50,173 nt of DNA from Ideonella sp. A 288. GTDB taxonomy: Bacteria; Pseudomonadota; Gammaproteobacteria; Burkholderiales; Burkholderiaceae_C. Shown piece after piece: positions 25,445-33,824 of the stretch. The position numbers and the translations under genes were made by a program. Within the stretch, counting starts at the first letter, position 1. The number at the start of each line of letters is the position of its first letter. A model generated the notes under the pieces. It had not been told where the DNA came from. It made no database searches and worked only from the letters and a program-made list of their open reading frames with translations. The stretch covers positions 1 to 50,173 of the forward strand of contig NZ_MWLO01000069.1 of the NCBI RefSeq assembly GCF_002198735.1, in the 5' to 3' direction.

Positions 25445-26197
25445 ATGATCGTCACCGACCCGGGCTTCTATGCGGTGGCCGTGCCGGCGGTGCTGATGCT
25501 GGGGCTGAGCAAGAGCGGCTTCGGCGCCGGCTTCGGCGCGCTGGCGGTGCCGCTGATGGCGCTGGCCGTGCCGGTGCCGCAGGCCGCGGCCATCCTGCTG
25601 CCGCTGCTGGCCATCATGGACGCGCTGGGCCTGAAGGCGCTGTGGCGCGAGCGCGATGCGGCGCTGCTCAAGCTGCTGCTGCCCGCCGGCATCGTGGGCA
25701 CGGTGATCGGCTTCGCGCTGTTCAGCCTGCTGTCGGCGCGCACCGTGGCGGCGATGGTGGGCGGGCTGACGCTGATGTTCCTGGCCATCCGCGTGCTGCG
25801 GCCGCCGCGGGCCGACGCACCGCCGCCGGCGCGCTGGTTGGGCCGGGTGCTGGCCGCCACCTCGGGCTTCACCAGCTTCGTCGCGCACGCCGGCGGGCCG
25901 CCGATCGGCTTCTACGTGCTGCCCCTGAAGTTGCCACCGGTGCGCTTCACGGCGACGATGGCGGTGTTCTTCGCGGCGGTCAACGCCGCCAAGTGGCTGC
26001 CCTACGCCTGGCTGGGCCTGATCGACGGCCAGAACATGGGCACCTCGGCGGTGCTGGCGCCGCTGGCCCCGGTGGGTGTGTGGGCCGGCGTGCGCCTGGT
26101 GCGGTCGATCCCGCAGACGATGTTCTACCGGATCTTCCACCTCGGCCTGCTGATCACCGGCACCAAGCTGCTGTGGGACGGGTTGCGGCCGCTTTGA
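25445..26197 (+). CDS. TauE/SafE family sulfite/organosulfonate-type exporter
   Basis: This 250-residue membrane protein has about eight hydrophobic segments. The family hallmark glycine-rich repeats are visible: LGLSKSGFGAGFGAL near residues 19-33 and SGFTSFVAHAGGPPIGFYVLP near 139-159. The family moves sulfite, sulfoacetate or other small anions across the inner membrane. The substrate here is not indicated by neighbours. It converges on the Kef antiporter gene with a 15-base gap. The ATG at 25445 is the natural start because the first helix begins a few residues later. Confidence 0.9.
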   Translation: MIVTDPGFYAVAVPAVLMLGLSKSGFGAGFGALAVPLMALAVPVPQAAAILLPLLAIMDALGLKALWRERDAALLKLLLPAGIVGTVIGFALFSLLSARTVAAMVGGLTLMFLAIRVLRPPRADAPPPARWLGRVLAATSGFTSFVAHAGGPPIGFYVLPLKLPPVRFTATMAVFFAAVNAAKWLPYAWLGLIDGQNMGTSAVLAPLAPVGVWAGVRLVRSIPQTMFYRIFHLGLLITGTKLLWDGLRPL

Positions 26198-26216
26198 CCG
26201 TGCCCACGGGCGTCAA
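26194..26216. terminator. Dyad spanning two convergent stop codons
   Basis: TTGAC (26194-26198) and GTCAA (26212-26216) flank a GCCC/GGGC core, so the stops of TauE/SafE and of the Kef antiporter lie inside one dyad. It could be a weak bidirectional terminator; there is no long T-run. Confidence 0.3.
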
Positions 26217-28069
26217 GGCGGGGGCTCGTCGCCGGGCGGGCCGTTCGGCGCCGCTGCGGGCCAAGGACCGCGGCGCCGCTCGCGGGCGGCGGCCTCGCGC
26301 TCCTCGGCCCACACCTGTTCCAGCTGCTGTCGGCCCAGCCGTGCCACGTCGATGAGCTTCTGCTCGTCGCCCAGGTGCGGCGCCATCCGCTCGATCATGT
26401 CCACCGTGTGCTGGCGGAACCGCAGCGCCTGGTTGCGCGCGGTGTGCGGCTGCCAGCCCAGCGCCTCGAGCACGCTGCGCGCGCTCATCAGCGCGGAATC
26501 CAGCGTCTCGCGTTCGATCAGCGCCACGCCGGCCTGCCGCAACTGGGCGTAGTGGGTGACGTTGCGCGCGCGGGCCACCACCACCAGCTGCGGGAAGTGC
26601 TCGCGCACCAGGCGGGCCACGGCCACGCTCTGGTCCACGTCGTCGATGGCCAGCACGAACACCCGGGCCTCGGCCGCCCCGGCCATGCGCAGCAGGTCGA
26701 GCCGCGTGGCGTCGCCGTAGAACACCTTCCAGCCGAAGCGGCGCACCGTCTCGACCTGGTCGGCCGAGTGGTCCAGCACCGTGGCCGACAGGCCGTTGGC
26801 GCTGAGCAGGCGGCCCACCACCTGGCCGTAGCGGCCGAAGCCGGCGATGATCACCGGCGCCTGCTGCGGCTCGGCCAATGTGGGCGGCGCCGGGCCGTCG
26901 CGGCGCGCGGCCAGGCGCGGCGCCAGCCAGCGGTCCATCGCCACCAGCAGCAGCGGCGTGGCCAGCATCGATAGTGCCACCGCCGCCACCAGGAACGAGG
27001 CCGTGGCCGCCGAGATCACGCCGGCCTGCTGCCCGGTCTGGAAGACCACGAAGCCGAATTCACCGCCCTGCGCCAGCAGCACGATGAACACCGGCCGCTC
27101 GACCAGCGGCAGCGGCATCGCGCGCGCCATGCCCCACAGCACCGCGGCCTTGACGAGCAGGAAGCCCGCCACCACCGCGGCGATCAGGCCCGGCCGCTGC
27201 AGCACCACGGCAAAGTCGATGCTCATGCCCACGGCGATGAAGAACAAGCCCAGCAGCAGGCCCTTGAACGGCGCCAGGTCGGTTTCAAGTGCGCGGCGGT
27301 ATTCGCTCTCGGCCAGCAGCACGCCGGCCAGGAAGGCGCCCAGCGCCATCGACAGCCCCACCGACTGCATCAGCGCGGCCGTGGCCACCACCAGCAGCAG
27401 CGACGCGGCGGTGAAGATCTCGGGCGTGTCGCTGCGGGCGATCCAGCGCAGCGCGGGGCGCAGCAGCAGGCGGCCACCCAGCACGATGGCGGCGATCACG
27501 CCCAGCGCCTTGGCCGCGCCCAGCCAGCCATTGCCCTGCGCGTGCGCGTCGGCGGTGGCCAGCAGCGGCACCAGGGCCAGGATCGGGATCGCGGCGATGT
27601 CCTGCAGCAGCGCCACGCTCAACACGCTCTGGCCCGAGCTGGTGGCCATCAGGTTGCGCTCGGCCAGCACGCCCAGGCCGATGGCGGTGGACGACATGGC
27701 CAGGCCCAACGCGGCCACCAGCGCCACCGGCCAGGGCAGCCCGGCGGCGATGCCCACGCCCAGCAGGATGGCCGCGCTGCCCAGCAACTGCACGCTGCCC
27801 CAGCCGAAGATCGGCCGGCGCAGCGCCCACAGGCGCCGCGGCTCGAGCTCAAGCCCCACCAGGAAGAGCATCAGCACCACGCCGAACTCGGCGAAGTGCA
27901 GCATGGCTTGTGGGTCGGTGACGAGCTTCAGGCCCCACGGCCCGATGGCGATGCCGGCGCCCAGGTAGCCGATGATGGCGCCCAGGCCCAGCAGCCGCGC
28001 CAGCGGCACGGCCAGCACCGCGGCGGCCAGGTAGACCAGGCTGGTGCCGAGCCAGTCGGTGTGCTCCAT
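26213..28069 (-). CDS. kefC: Kef-type K+/H+ antiporter (CPA2 family) with RCK/TrkA-N domain
   Basis: The protein has 618 residues. Residues 1-380 hold 12-13 membrane helices of the Na+/H+ exchanger type, including GAIIGYLGAGIAIGP and the family's LFLVGLELEP. A cytosolic TrkA-N domain begins at VIIAGFGRYGQVVG (about 405-418, Rossmann GxGxxGxxxG) and includes VFYGDATR and LAIDDVDQS. In KefB/KefC this domain binds glutathione or its adducts and gates K+ efflux, acidifying the cytoplasm during electrophile stress. The neighbouring KefF-like gene supports a true Kef system. KefB versus KefC cannot be told apart. The last 60 residues are charged, then Pro/Ala-rich. Confidence 0.9.
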   Translation of the reverse strand: MEHTDWLGTSLVYLAAAVLAVPLARLLGLGAIIGYLGAGIAIGPWGLKLVTDPQAMLHFAEFGVVLMLFLVGLELEPRRLWALRRPIFGWGSVQLLGSAAILLGVGIAAGLPWPVALVAALGLAMSSTAIGLGVLAERNLMATSSGQSVLSVALLQDIAAIPILALVPLLATADAHAQGNGWLGAAKALGVIAAIVLGGRLLLRPALRWIARSDTPEIFTAASLLLVVATAALMQSVGLSMALGAFLAGVLLAESEYRRALETDLAPFKGLLLGLFFIAVGMSIDFAVVLQRPGLIAAVVAGFLLVKAAVLWGMARAMPLPLVERPVFIVLLAQGGEFGFVVFQTGQQAGVISAATASFLVAAVALSMLATPLLLVAMDRWLAPRLAARRDGPAPPTLAEPQQAPVIIAGFGRYGQVVGRLLSANGLSATVLDHSADQVETVRRFGWKVFYGDATRLDLLRMAGAAEARVFVLAIDDVDQSVAVARLVREHFPQLVVVARARNVTHYAQLRQAGVALIERETLDSALMSARSVLEALGWQPHTARNQALRFRQHTVDMIERMAPHLGDEQKLIDVARLGRQQLEQVWAEEREAAARERRRGPWPAAAPNGPPGDEPPP

Positions 28070-28103
28070 GTCAGTTCCGCCCGGCCGCCCGAAGGGACTG
28101 ACG

Positions 28104-28143
28104 CGCCCCTCGGGGGCCGCGAACGCAGTGAGCTTGGGGTCGT
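28104..28143. repeat. Burkholderiales-type intergenic repeat (candidate)
   Basis: The 80-base gap between the Kef antiporter and the KefF-like gene contains CCCCTCGGGGGCCGCGAACG followed by CAGTGAGCTTGGGG. Read on the minus strand this is a CCCAAGCTCACTGCGTTCGC segment joined to a GGCCCCCGAGGGG hairpin. From memory, near-identical strings occur many times between genes in Comamonadaceae and relatives. I see only one copy in this window, so the call rests on recall, not on a repeat seen here. Confidence 0.5.
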
Positions 28144-28149
28144 TTCATT

Positions 28150-28782
28150 TCAGGTGCCTCCAGCCAGGGGGCCCGGGTCGTCGACCGGGCGGGCATCCGC
28201 AGGCACCTCGCAGGTCGGGCAGGGTGCGAGGTCGGCCATCTCCGGCCAGTCGGGCCAGGTGCGCAGGCGGTCGGCGAACACCTGCGCATGCGCGGCCAGC
28301 GCGGCGTCGTCCACCCGCTGCGCACCGTGCATCACCAGCGGCGGCAGGAAGCGCAGGCCGGCCAGCACGGCCGTCTGCTCGTAGGGCGGCAGGAAGGCGT
28401 CGAAGAAGTAGCGGTTGTGGCCGTCGGGTCGGTAGGACGACTCGGCCCCGCCGGTGGAGGTGACCAGCCACAGGTCGCGCCCGCGCAGGCGGTCGCCGCC
28501 GGGCCCGTAGGCCCAGCCGAAGCGGAACACCTCGTCGAGCCACAGCTTCATCAGCGGCGGCATGCCGTACCAGTGGACCGGGTGCAGCCACACCACCAGC
28601 CGGGCCGCCTCGAGCGCGGCCTGCTCGGCCGCCACGTCGACCAGGTAGTCGGGGTAGCGGGCGTACAGGTCGCGCACCTCCACGTCGGCCGGGGGCAGGG
28701 TGGCGGCGGCCTGCATCAGTGCGCGGCCGACGCGCGAATGCTCCAGCTCGGGGTGGGCGACGAGGACGAGGACGCGGGCCAT
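28150..28782 (-). CDS. kefF: KefF/KefG-like NAD(P)H quinone oxidoreductase, antiporter partner
   Basis: The protein has 210 residues. It is a flavodoxin-like protein: LVLVAHPELEHSRVG at the N-terminus, WLHPVHWYGMPPLMKLWLDEVF and the ST-GG-AESSY flavin loop match the KefF/KefG/MdaB group. KefF binds the cytosolic face of KefC and raises its activity, and reduces quinones with NAD(P)H. Its gene precedes the antiporter gene on the same strand with an 80-base gap, so the two are probably an operon. The C-terminal 30 residues contain a CPTC pair not usual for the family, possibly a metal or redox site. The start at 28782 is the only sensible one. Confidence 0.88.
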   Translation of the reverse strand: MARVLVLVAHPELEHSRVGRALMQAAATLPPADVEVRDLYARYPDYLVDVAAEQAALEAARLVVWLHPVHWYGMPPLMKLWLDEVFRFGWAYGPGGDRLRGRDLWLVTSTGGAESSYRPDGHNRYFFDAFLPPYEQTAVLAGLRFLPPLVMHGAQRVDDAALAAHAQVFADRLRTWPDWPEMADLAPCPTCEVPADARPVDDPGPLAGGT

Positions 28783-28894
28783 GGCAAAGGGTGGGTGGTG
28801 GGGTGCGGCCGTCCAGTGGGTTTGCCCGGTGACGGGGCGCCGGGCGGCTCTCGTAATATCGCAGCAAATCCACCTCTTTCGACGGAGCCTGCAG

Positions 28895-29512
28895 ATGCCG
28901 GTCATCGTGGTCGCCAATCCCAAGGGCGGTGTCGGCAAGAGCACGTTGGCCACCAACCTGGCCGGCTGGCTGGCGCGGCAGGGCCACGCGGTCATGCTGG
29001 GCGACATCGACCGCCAGCAGTCGTCGCGCCAATGGCTGGCGCTGCGGCCGCCGCAGTTGCCGGCCATCCGTGGCTGGGACATCGAGGACGAGCGCGTGCT
29101 GCGCCCGCCCAGGGGCACCACGCACGTGGTGCTGGACACCCCGGCCGGCCTGACCGGCAAGCCCTTCGAGGCCGCGTTGAAGATCGCCGACCGCCTGGTG
29201 GTGCCGCTGCAGCCCAGCCTGTTCGACATCCAGGCCACCCACGCCTTCGTGCAGGCGCTGCGATCGCATGCGCGCGCCGACAAGGTGGCCATGGGCCTGG
29301 TGGGCATGCGCGTGAAGGACCACACCCATGCCACCGGCCACCTGCACGAATTCGTCGCCACGCTGTCGCTGCCGTGGCTGGCCGACCTGCGCGACACGCA
29401 GAACTACGTCCACCTCGCCGCCCGCGGCCTGACGCTGTGGGACGTGGCCCCCGGCCGCGTCGCGCGCGACCTGCAGCAGTGGCAACCCCTCCTCGAATGG
29501 CTCGGCCAATGA
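28895..29512 (+). CDS. Short orphan ParA-family ATPase
   Basis: The protein has 205 residues from the ATG at 28895, with GGAG eight bases upstream. The deviant Walker A KGGVGKST (residues 10-17) includes the signature Lys10, Walker A' is GDIDRQQSS and Walker B is VVLDTPAG. It has no N-terminal HTH, so it is the short ParA/MipZ-like type. There is no parB or parS-like repeat beside it, which argues against chromosome or plasmid partition in the strict sense; positioning of another cargo is possible. It overlaps the MaoC gene by four bases (ATGA), so both are translated together. Confidence 0.9.
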   Translation: MPVIVVANPKGGVGKSTLATNLAGWLARQGHAVMLGDIDRQQSSRQWLALRPPQLPAIRGWDIEDERVLRPPRGTTHVVLDTPAGLTGKPFEAALKIADRLVVPLQPSLFDIQATHAFVQALRSHARADKVAMGLVGMRVKDHTHATGHLHEFVATLSLPWLADLRDTQNYVHLAARGLTLWDVAPGRVARDLQQWQPLLEWLGQ

Positions 29513-29988
29513 CCCCCTCTCCCGTTGCACACGCCACCACCCACTTCGCCACCCTCGAGTCGCTGCGCGGCAAGGTCGGCGAGCACCTCGCCACCAGCGA
29601 CTGGATCACCGTCGACCAGGAGCGCATCGACCTGTTCGCCCGCGCCACCGGCGATCACCAGTGGATCCACGTCGACCCCGAACGCGCCGCGGCTGGGCCT
29701 TTCGGCACCACCATCGCGCACGGCTTCCTCACGTTGTCGCTGGTGCCCGAGTTCGCGCAGTCGGCGATGGTCGTCGACGACGTGCGCATGAGCGTCAACT
29801 ACGGCCTGAACCGCGTGCGCTTCACCGGCCCGGTGCCCTCGGGCAGCCGCCTGCGCGGCCACCTGCGCCTGAAGGCCTTCGAGCCGATCGACGGCGGTGC
29901 GCAGCTGATCACCGAGGTCACGATCGAGCGCGAGGGCGTCGACAAGCCGGTGTGCGTGGCCGAGACCGTGGCGCGTCGCTTCACCTGA
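29509..29988 (+). CDS. MaoC-like (R)-enoyl-CoA hydratase
   Basis: The protein has 159 residues with the single-hot-dog layout of bacterial MaoC-like dehydratases. The hydratase motif GDHQWIH (catalytic Asp and His) is followed by GPFGTTIAHGFLTLSL. It should hydrate trans-2-enoyl-CoA to (R)-3-hydroxyacyl-CoA, useful for polyhydroxyalkanoate or fatty-acid routes. Coupling to a ParA gene is unexpected; in PHA-producing bacteria granule segregation does involve DNA-binding partners, but a link here is speculation. The start is fixed by the ATGA overlap with ParA. Confidence 0.9.
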   Translation: MTPSPVAHATTHFATLESLRGKVGEHLATSDWITVDQERIDLFARATGDHQWIHVDPERAAAGPFGTTIAHGFLTLSLVPEFAQSAMVVDDVRMSVNYGLNRVRFTGPVPSGSRLRGHLRLKAFEPIDGGAQLITEVTIEREGVDKPVCVAETVARRFT

Positions 29989-30062
29989 CGATGGCGCCCG
30001 CGCCGCCGGCCCGGGCCGGCCGTGCGCGCAGGTAGCATGTCAGCCGTTGCGGCAAACGAGGC

Positions 30063-30803
30063 ATGGCGATGAAGGTGTTGCTGGTCGACGACCACCCCCT
30101 GATCCTTTCGGCGCTCACCGCCGTGATCCACGGCCTGGACCGCGGCATCGAGGTGGTTGGCGTGCTCGACGCCGGGCGCGCCAACGCCGAGCTGGCGGCC
30201 GCGGACGACTTCGACCTGGTGCTGCTCGACCTGTCGCTGGGCGACACCGACGGCTTCGAGGTGCTGGCCGACCTGCGCAGCCGCTACCCGCTGCTGCCGG
30301 TGGTGGTGGTGTCGGCCACCGAGCGCCACAGCGACATGATCCGCGCCATCGACATGGGCGCGATGGGCTTCGTGCCCAAGCGCACGTCCAACCGCGAGCT
30401 GGTCGACGCGCTGGCCATGGTGACGACCGGCGGTGTCTACCTTCCGCCCGCGATGCTGGGCATGCTGTCGCGGCCTGTCGCCGCCAGCGAACTGCGGGCC
30501 GGCGCGGGCGCCACGCCCTCGATCGCCGAACTGGCCAGCGCCGAGGTGCACCAGCGCCCGGCCAGCGTCGAATCGCTGGGCCTCACGCCGCGCCAGTCCG
30601 ACGTGATGGCGCTGCTGCTCAAGGGCCTGCCCAACAAGCTGATCGCCCGCGAGCTGAAGCTGTCGGTCGAGACGGTGAAGGACCACGTGGCCGCGGTGCT
30701 GCGCGCGCTGGGCGTGTCGTCGCGCACGCAGGCGGTGCTGGCGGTGAGCCAGATGAACCAGTCTGGCGGCGCGGCCCCGACACCTACCCCGCCGCGGCCC
30801 TGA
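30063..30803 (+). CDS. NarL/LuxR-type response regulator
   Basis: The protein has 246 residues, or 244 if translation starts at 30069, which has the better-spaced GAGG. The receiver domain shows DDHP at residues 9-12 and the phosphorylation site Asp56 in LLDLSLG, with the late Lys in FVPKRT. After a linker comes the LuxR/NarL HTH (LTPRQSDVMALLLKGLPNKLIARELKLSVETVKDHVAAVLRALGV region). It should bind DNA after phosphorylation by the kinase encoded next. The kinase reading frame begins six bases after the stop (ATG at 30809). Confidence 0.93.
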   Translation: MAMKVLLVDDHPLILSALTAVIHGLDRGIEVVGVLDAGRANAELAAADDFDLVLLDLSLGDTDGFEVLADLRSRYPLLPVVVVSATERHSDMIRAIDMGAMGFVPKRTSNRELVDALAMVTTGGVYLPPAMLGMLSRPVAASELRAGAGATPSIAELASAEVHQRPASVESLGLTPRQSDVMALLLKGLPNKLIARELKLSVETVKDHVAAVLRALGVSSRTQAVLAVSQMNQSGGAAPTPTPPRP

Positions 30804-30808
30804 CGGCC

Positions 30809-32407
30809 ATGGTCCTGGCCCGCGGCGCCAACGGATCGATGCGCGGGCGCGACACCGTCGCGAGCCGGGGCGACGCGTTCGACGGCCGTGATGACCCCGA
30901 CGGCGTCGACGCGCCCGGCGGCTTCCGCAGCGCGGCGGCCCGACCCGCCTTGCCTGATGGGATGCGGGCCGAGCAGGTGCGCGGCCTGTACGCCTATACC
31001 GGCTCGTCGCTGCTGGGCAATGGCCTGGGCGCCGGCATCGTCGGCTGGCTGTTCGCCGGTACGGCCGCCGCCGGCCAGGTGACCGGCTGGCTGGGGGCCT
31101 TCGCGCTGGTGTGGCTGGCGCGGCTCGGCCTGGCGCTGGCCCACCGCCGCGCGGATGCGGTCTCGCCACTGGGCGACCAGGCCAGCCAGCGCTGGCGCCG
31201 CCGCTGGAATGCCGGCGCCCTGGCTTCGGGCACCTTGTGGGGCTTCGCGGCGTGGCAGTTCTATGGCGCGGGCGACGCGGTACAGCGCGCCGCGCTGCTG
31301 CTGGTGGTCAATGGCCTGTGCGTCGGTTCGATCCCGTCGCTGGCCACACAGGGGCGGGTGTACCTGGCCTACCTGGCGCTGGCCATCGTGCCGGCGATCG
31401 CGCGGGTGCTGGCCGAGGGCGATCCCAATGGCCTGTGGCTGGCCACGGTGATGGCGCTGATCCTCGTCACTGCGGCGCTGCTGGGCCGCAACTTCCACAC
31501 CGCGTTCCGCCACCTGCTGCAGCTGCGCTCGCGCACCCGCCAGCTGATCGCCGAGCTGCGTGACGAGACCGCTGCTGCCGACCGCGCCCGCGCCACCGCC
31601 GAAGGCGCACGCGTCGAGGCCGAAGGCGCACGCATCGAGGCCGACCGCGCCCGTGCGGAGGCCGAGGCGGCCAACCAGGCCAAGACCCGCTTCTTCGCCG
31701 CGGCCAGCCACGACCTGCGCCAGCCGCTGCATGCCCTGGCGCTGTTCGCCGGGGCGCTGCGCACGGCCAACCGGGATGCGCCGCTGGCACCGCTGGTCGC
31801 GCGCGTCGGCGAGTCGGTCGAGGCGCTCGACCGCTTGTTCACCGAACTGCTGGACATCACCCGCATCGACGCCGGAGGCGTCGACCCGCGGCCGTGCGAC
31901 TTTGCGCTGGACGAGGTCTACCAGCGCCTGCGGCCGCACATGGAGCCGGTGGCCTTCGAGAAGGGCCTGCTGCTGGTGCTGCGCGGCGGGCACCGCCGCG
32001 TGCATGCCGACCCGCTGCTGGTGGAGCGCATCCTGCGCAACCTGATGGCCAATGCGCTGCGCTGCACGCACGACGGCGGCGTGCTGGTGGCGGCACGGCC
32101 GCGCGGCGACCAGGTGCTGCTGCAGGTGTGGGACAGCGGCATCGGCATCGCGCCGGCCGACCAGGCGCGCATCTTCGACGAATTCGTGCAGGTGGCCGAG
32201 GGCCCGGGCACCGCCTCGGCACCGCGCCGCCAGGGGCTGGGACTGGGCCTGGCGATCGTGCGCCGCCTGGCCGCGCTGTCGGGTGCCGGGCTCGTGCTTC
32301 GGTCGGTGCCGGGCCATGGGTCGGTGTTCAGCCTGACGCTGCCGGCCGCGCCCGCGCAGGCGGACACGGCGGCGCCTGAGGAGCGCGCGGCGCAAGGGCC
32401 CGCCTGA
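30809..32407 (+). CDS. Membrane sensor histidine kinase
   Basis: The protein has up to 532 residues; the ATG at 30809 is closest to the response regulator, but 30839 and 30962 are also in frame, and conservation seems to begin near MRAEQVRGLY (30962). Six hydrophobic segments follow, then a heptad coiled coil with a 21-base tandem repeat. The HisKA box is ASHDLRQPLHAL with His301, the N box NLMANAL, and the ATP lid DSGIGI and GLGLGLAIV. The SHDLRQP type usually works with LuxR-type regulators, as here. The ligand of the membrane domain is unknown. The stop overlaps the next gene (TGATG). Confidence 0.9.
   Translation: MVLARGANGSMRGRDTVASRGDAFDGRDDPDGVDAPGGFRSAAARPALPDGMRAEQVRGLYAYTGSSLLGNGLGAGIVGWLFAGTAAAGQVTGWLGAFALVWLARLGLALAHRRADAVSPLGDQASQRWRRRWNAGALASGTLWGFAAWQFYGAGDAVQRAALLLVVNGLCVGSIPSLATQGRVYLAYLALAIVPAIARVLAEGDPNGLWLATVMALILVTAALLGRNFHTAFRHLLQLRSRTRQLIAELRDETAAADRARATAEGARVEAEGARIEADRARAEAEAANQAKTRFFAAASHDLRQPLHALALFAGALRTANRDAPLAPLVARVGESVEALDRLFTELLDITRIDAGGVDPRPCDFALDEVYQRLRPHMEPVAFEKGLLLVLRGGHRRVHADPLLVERILRNLMANALRCTHDGGVLVAARPRGDQVLLQVWDSGIGIAPADQARIFDEFVQVAEGPGTASAPRRQGLGLGLAIVRRLAALSGAGLVLRSVPGHGSVFSLTLPAAPAQADTAAPEERAAQGPA
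31598..31681 (+). repeat. 21-bp tandem repeat coding a heptad linker
   Basis: Four consecutive 21-base units start at 31598, 31619, 31640 and 31661. The first two differ by a single base; the third and fourth are more diverged. They encode successive heptads AEGARVE, AEGARIE, ADRARAE and AEAANQA in the signalling helix just before the kinase core. Confidence 0.8.
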
Positions 32408-32937
32408 TGCCCGCGACGCTGGCCTTCGACCTCGAGCGCGGTCGCGACGACCCGACCGATGCGCCGCCGGTGGTGTGGCGCCAGGCCGAGCCGCTGACAC
32501 CGGCTGCGCTGGCCCGGCGCTTTGCCGACGAGTGGGCCGCCTGGTACGGCCCCGGGCTGGCCGGGCCGGCGGCGCTGATCGGGCTGCAGCTCGACGCGGC
32601 GGCCCTGCAGGCGGATGTGGCCGGCGGCAAGCCCTTGGGCTCGGTAGGCTGGGTGCTGCCGGTGGTGCGCCGTCGGCGACGCTGGCTCACCATCGACCGG
32701 CTGGACTGCGTCGAGACCCCCGTCGCGCCCTTGCGCCTGCGGGTGGTGTGGGGTGCGCTGTCGCCGCCCGACCTGCCGCCGGGCCAGGTGGCCTGGCGCC
32801 CCTGCGCGCTGCAGGAGCGGCTGGACGCCGGCCCGGGCGCGCGGGCCAACGACGCCCCGGTGTGGCGCTGGGCGCAGCGCCTGCGCGGTGGCGTCGGGCT
32901 GGTGGTGGTGGACGCCGTGGCGCCGCTGGCCGGCTGA
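32407..32937 (+). CDS. Hypothetical protein coupled to the histidine kinase
   Basis: The protein has 176 residues and starts in a TGATG overlap with the kinase stop, the main reason for accepting it. It has no signal peptide, no membrane segment and no motif I recognise. Features are a Pro/Ala/Trp-rich composition and a basic patch VRRRRRWLT in the middle. Base composition by codon position matches the neighbours, with strong third-position GC. Its place at the end of a regulator-kinase operon suggests a link to that signalling system, or only co-transcription. Confidence 0.65.
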   Translation: MPATLAFDLERGRDDPTDAPPVVWRQAEPLTPAALARRFADEWAAWYGPGLAGPAALIGLQLDAAALQADVAGGKPLGSVGWVLPVVRRRRRWLTIDRLDCVETPVAPLRLRVVWGALSPPDLPPGQVAWRPCALQERLDAGPGARANDAPVWRWAQRLRGGVGLVVVDAVAPLAG

Positions 32938-32959
32938 CGCAGCCCGGCTCGAAGGTCGC

Positions 32960-33814
32960 TCAGGACGGCTGGTAGGACAGCCGCACGTAGATCGGCGCGA
33001 AGGCCTCGGCCTGCGTCACCTCGAGCAGGCGCTCGCGCGCCAGTTCGAGCATCGCGATGAAGGTGACCACCATCACCGCCGGGCCGCGGGTGGGCTCGAA
33101 CAGGTCGTGGAACTCGACGAAGCGCTGGCCCTGCAGCCGGCGCAGCACGATGCTCATGTGCTCGCGCACCGAAAGTTGCTCGCGGCTGATGCGGTGGTGC
33201 TGGTTGAGCTTGGCGCGCTTGAGGATGTCGAGCCAGGCGTCGCGCAGGTCGACCACCGCCACATCGGGAAAGCGCGGCTGCAGGCTCTGCTCGATCGTAA
33301 CCTCGGCCCGCAGGAAGTCGCGTCCGATCACCGGCAGGGCATCGAGCCGCGCGGCGGCCAGCTTGAATTGCTCGTACTCGAGCAGGCGGCGCACCAGTTC
33401 GGCACGCGGGTCTTCGGGCTCGGCGCCGTCGTCGGCCTTTCGCGCCGGCAGCAGCATCCGCGACTTGATCTCGATGAGCATCGCGGCCATCAGCAGGTAT
33501 TCGCTGGCCAGCTCGAGGTTGTGGTTGCGGATCTGGTCGACGTAGGCCAGGTACTGGCGCGTCACGTCGGCCAGCGGGATGTCGAGGATGTTGAAGTTCT
33601 GCCGACGGATCAGGTACAGCAGCAGGTCGAGAGGGCCTTCGAAGGCTTCGAGGAAGACCTCCAGCGCATCCGGCGGGATGTACAGGTCCTGCGGCATCTT
33701 GAACAGCGGCTCGCCATACAGGCGTGCCACGGCGATGCCGTCGACCGGCAGGGCGTCGGTGTCGGGGCCACCGGGGGGCAGGGTCGCGCCGTTGCTGGCG
33801 ATCGACTCCGACAC
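32960..33814 (-). CDS. scpA: ScpA, kleisin subunit of the SMC condensin
   Basis: The protein has 284 residues. The N-terminal block FEGPLDLLLYLIRRQNFNILDIPLADVTRQYL is the ScpA signature (only part quoted: FEGPLDLLLYLI, NILDIPLADV), followed by SEYLLMAAMLIEIKSRMLLP. The C-terminal winged helix is present to the end. ScpA bridges SMC heads with ScpB to organise the chromosome. An N-terminal extension of about 45 residues is longer than in Bacillus but common in betaproteobacteria. It follows DUF3460 on the same strand with a 10-base gap, a conserved pair in Burkholderiales as far as I recall. Confidence 0.95.
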   Translation of the reverse strand: MSESIASNGATLPPGGPDTDALPVDGIAVARLYGEPLFKMPQDLYIPPDALEVFLEAFEGPLDLLLYLIRRQNFNILDIPLADVTRQYLAYVDQIRNHNLELASEYLLMAAMLIEIKSRMLLPARKADDGAEPEDPRAELVRRLLEYEQFKLAAARLDALPVIGRDFLRAEVTIEQSLQPRFPDVAVVDLRDAWLDILKRAKLNQHHRISREQLSVREHMSIVLRRLQGQRFVEFHDLFEPTRGPAVMVVTFIAMLELARERLLEVTQAEAFAPIYVRLSYQPS

Positions 33815-33824
33815 GACCCGGGCC

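Noticed and set aside
30437-32500. Open frame of 687 codons antisense to the histidine kinase
   Set aside because: No motif, and it would cover the conserved H, N and G boxes on the plus strand.
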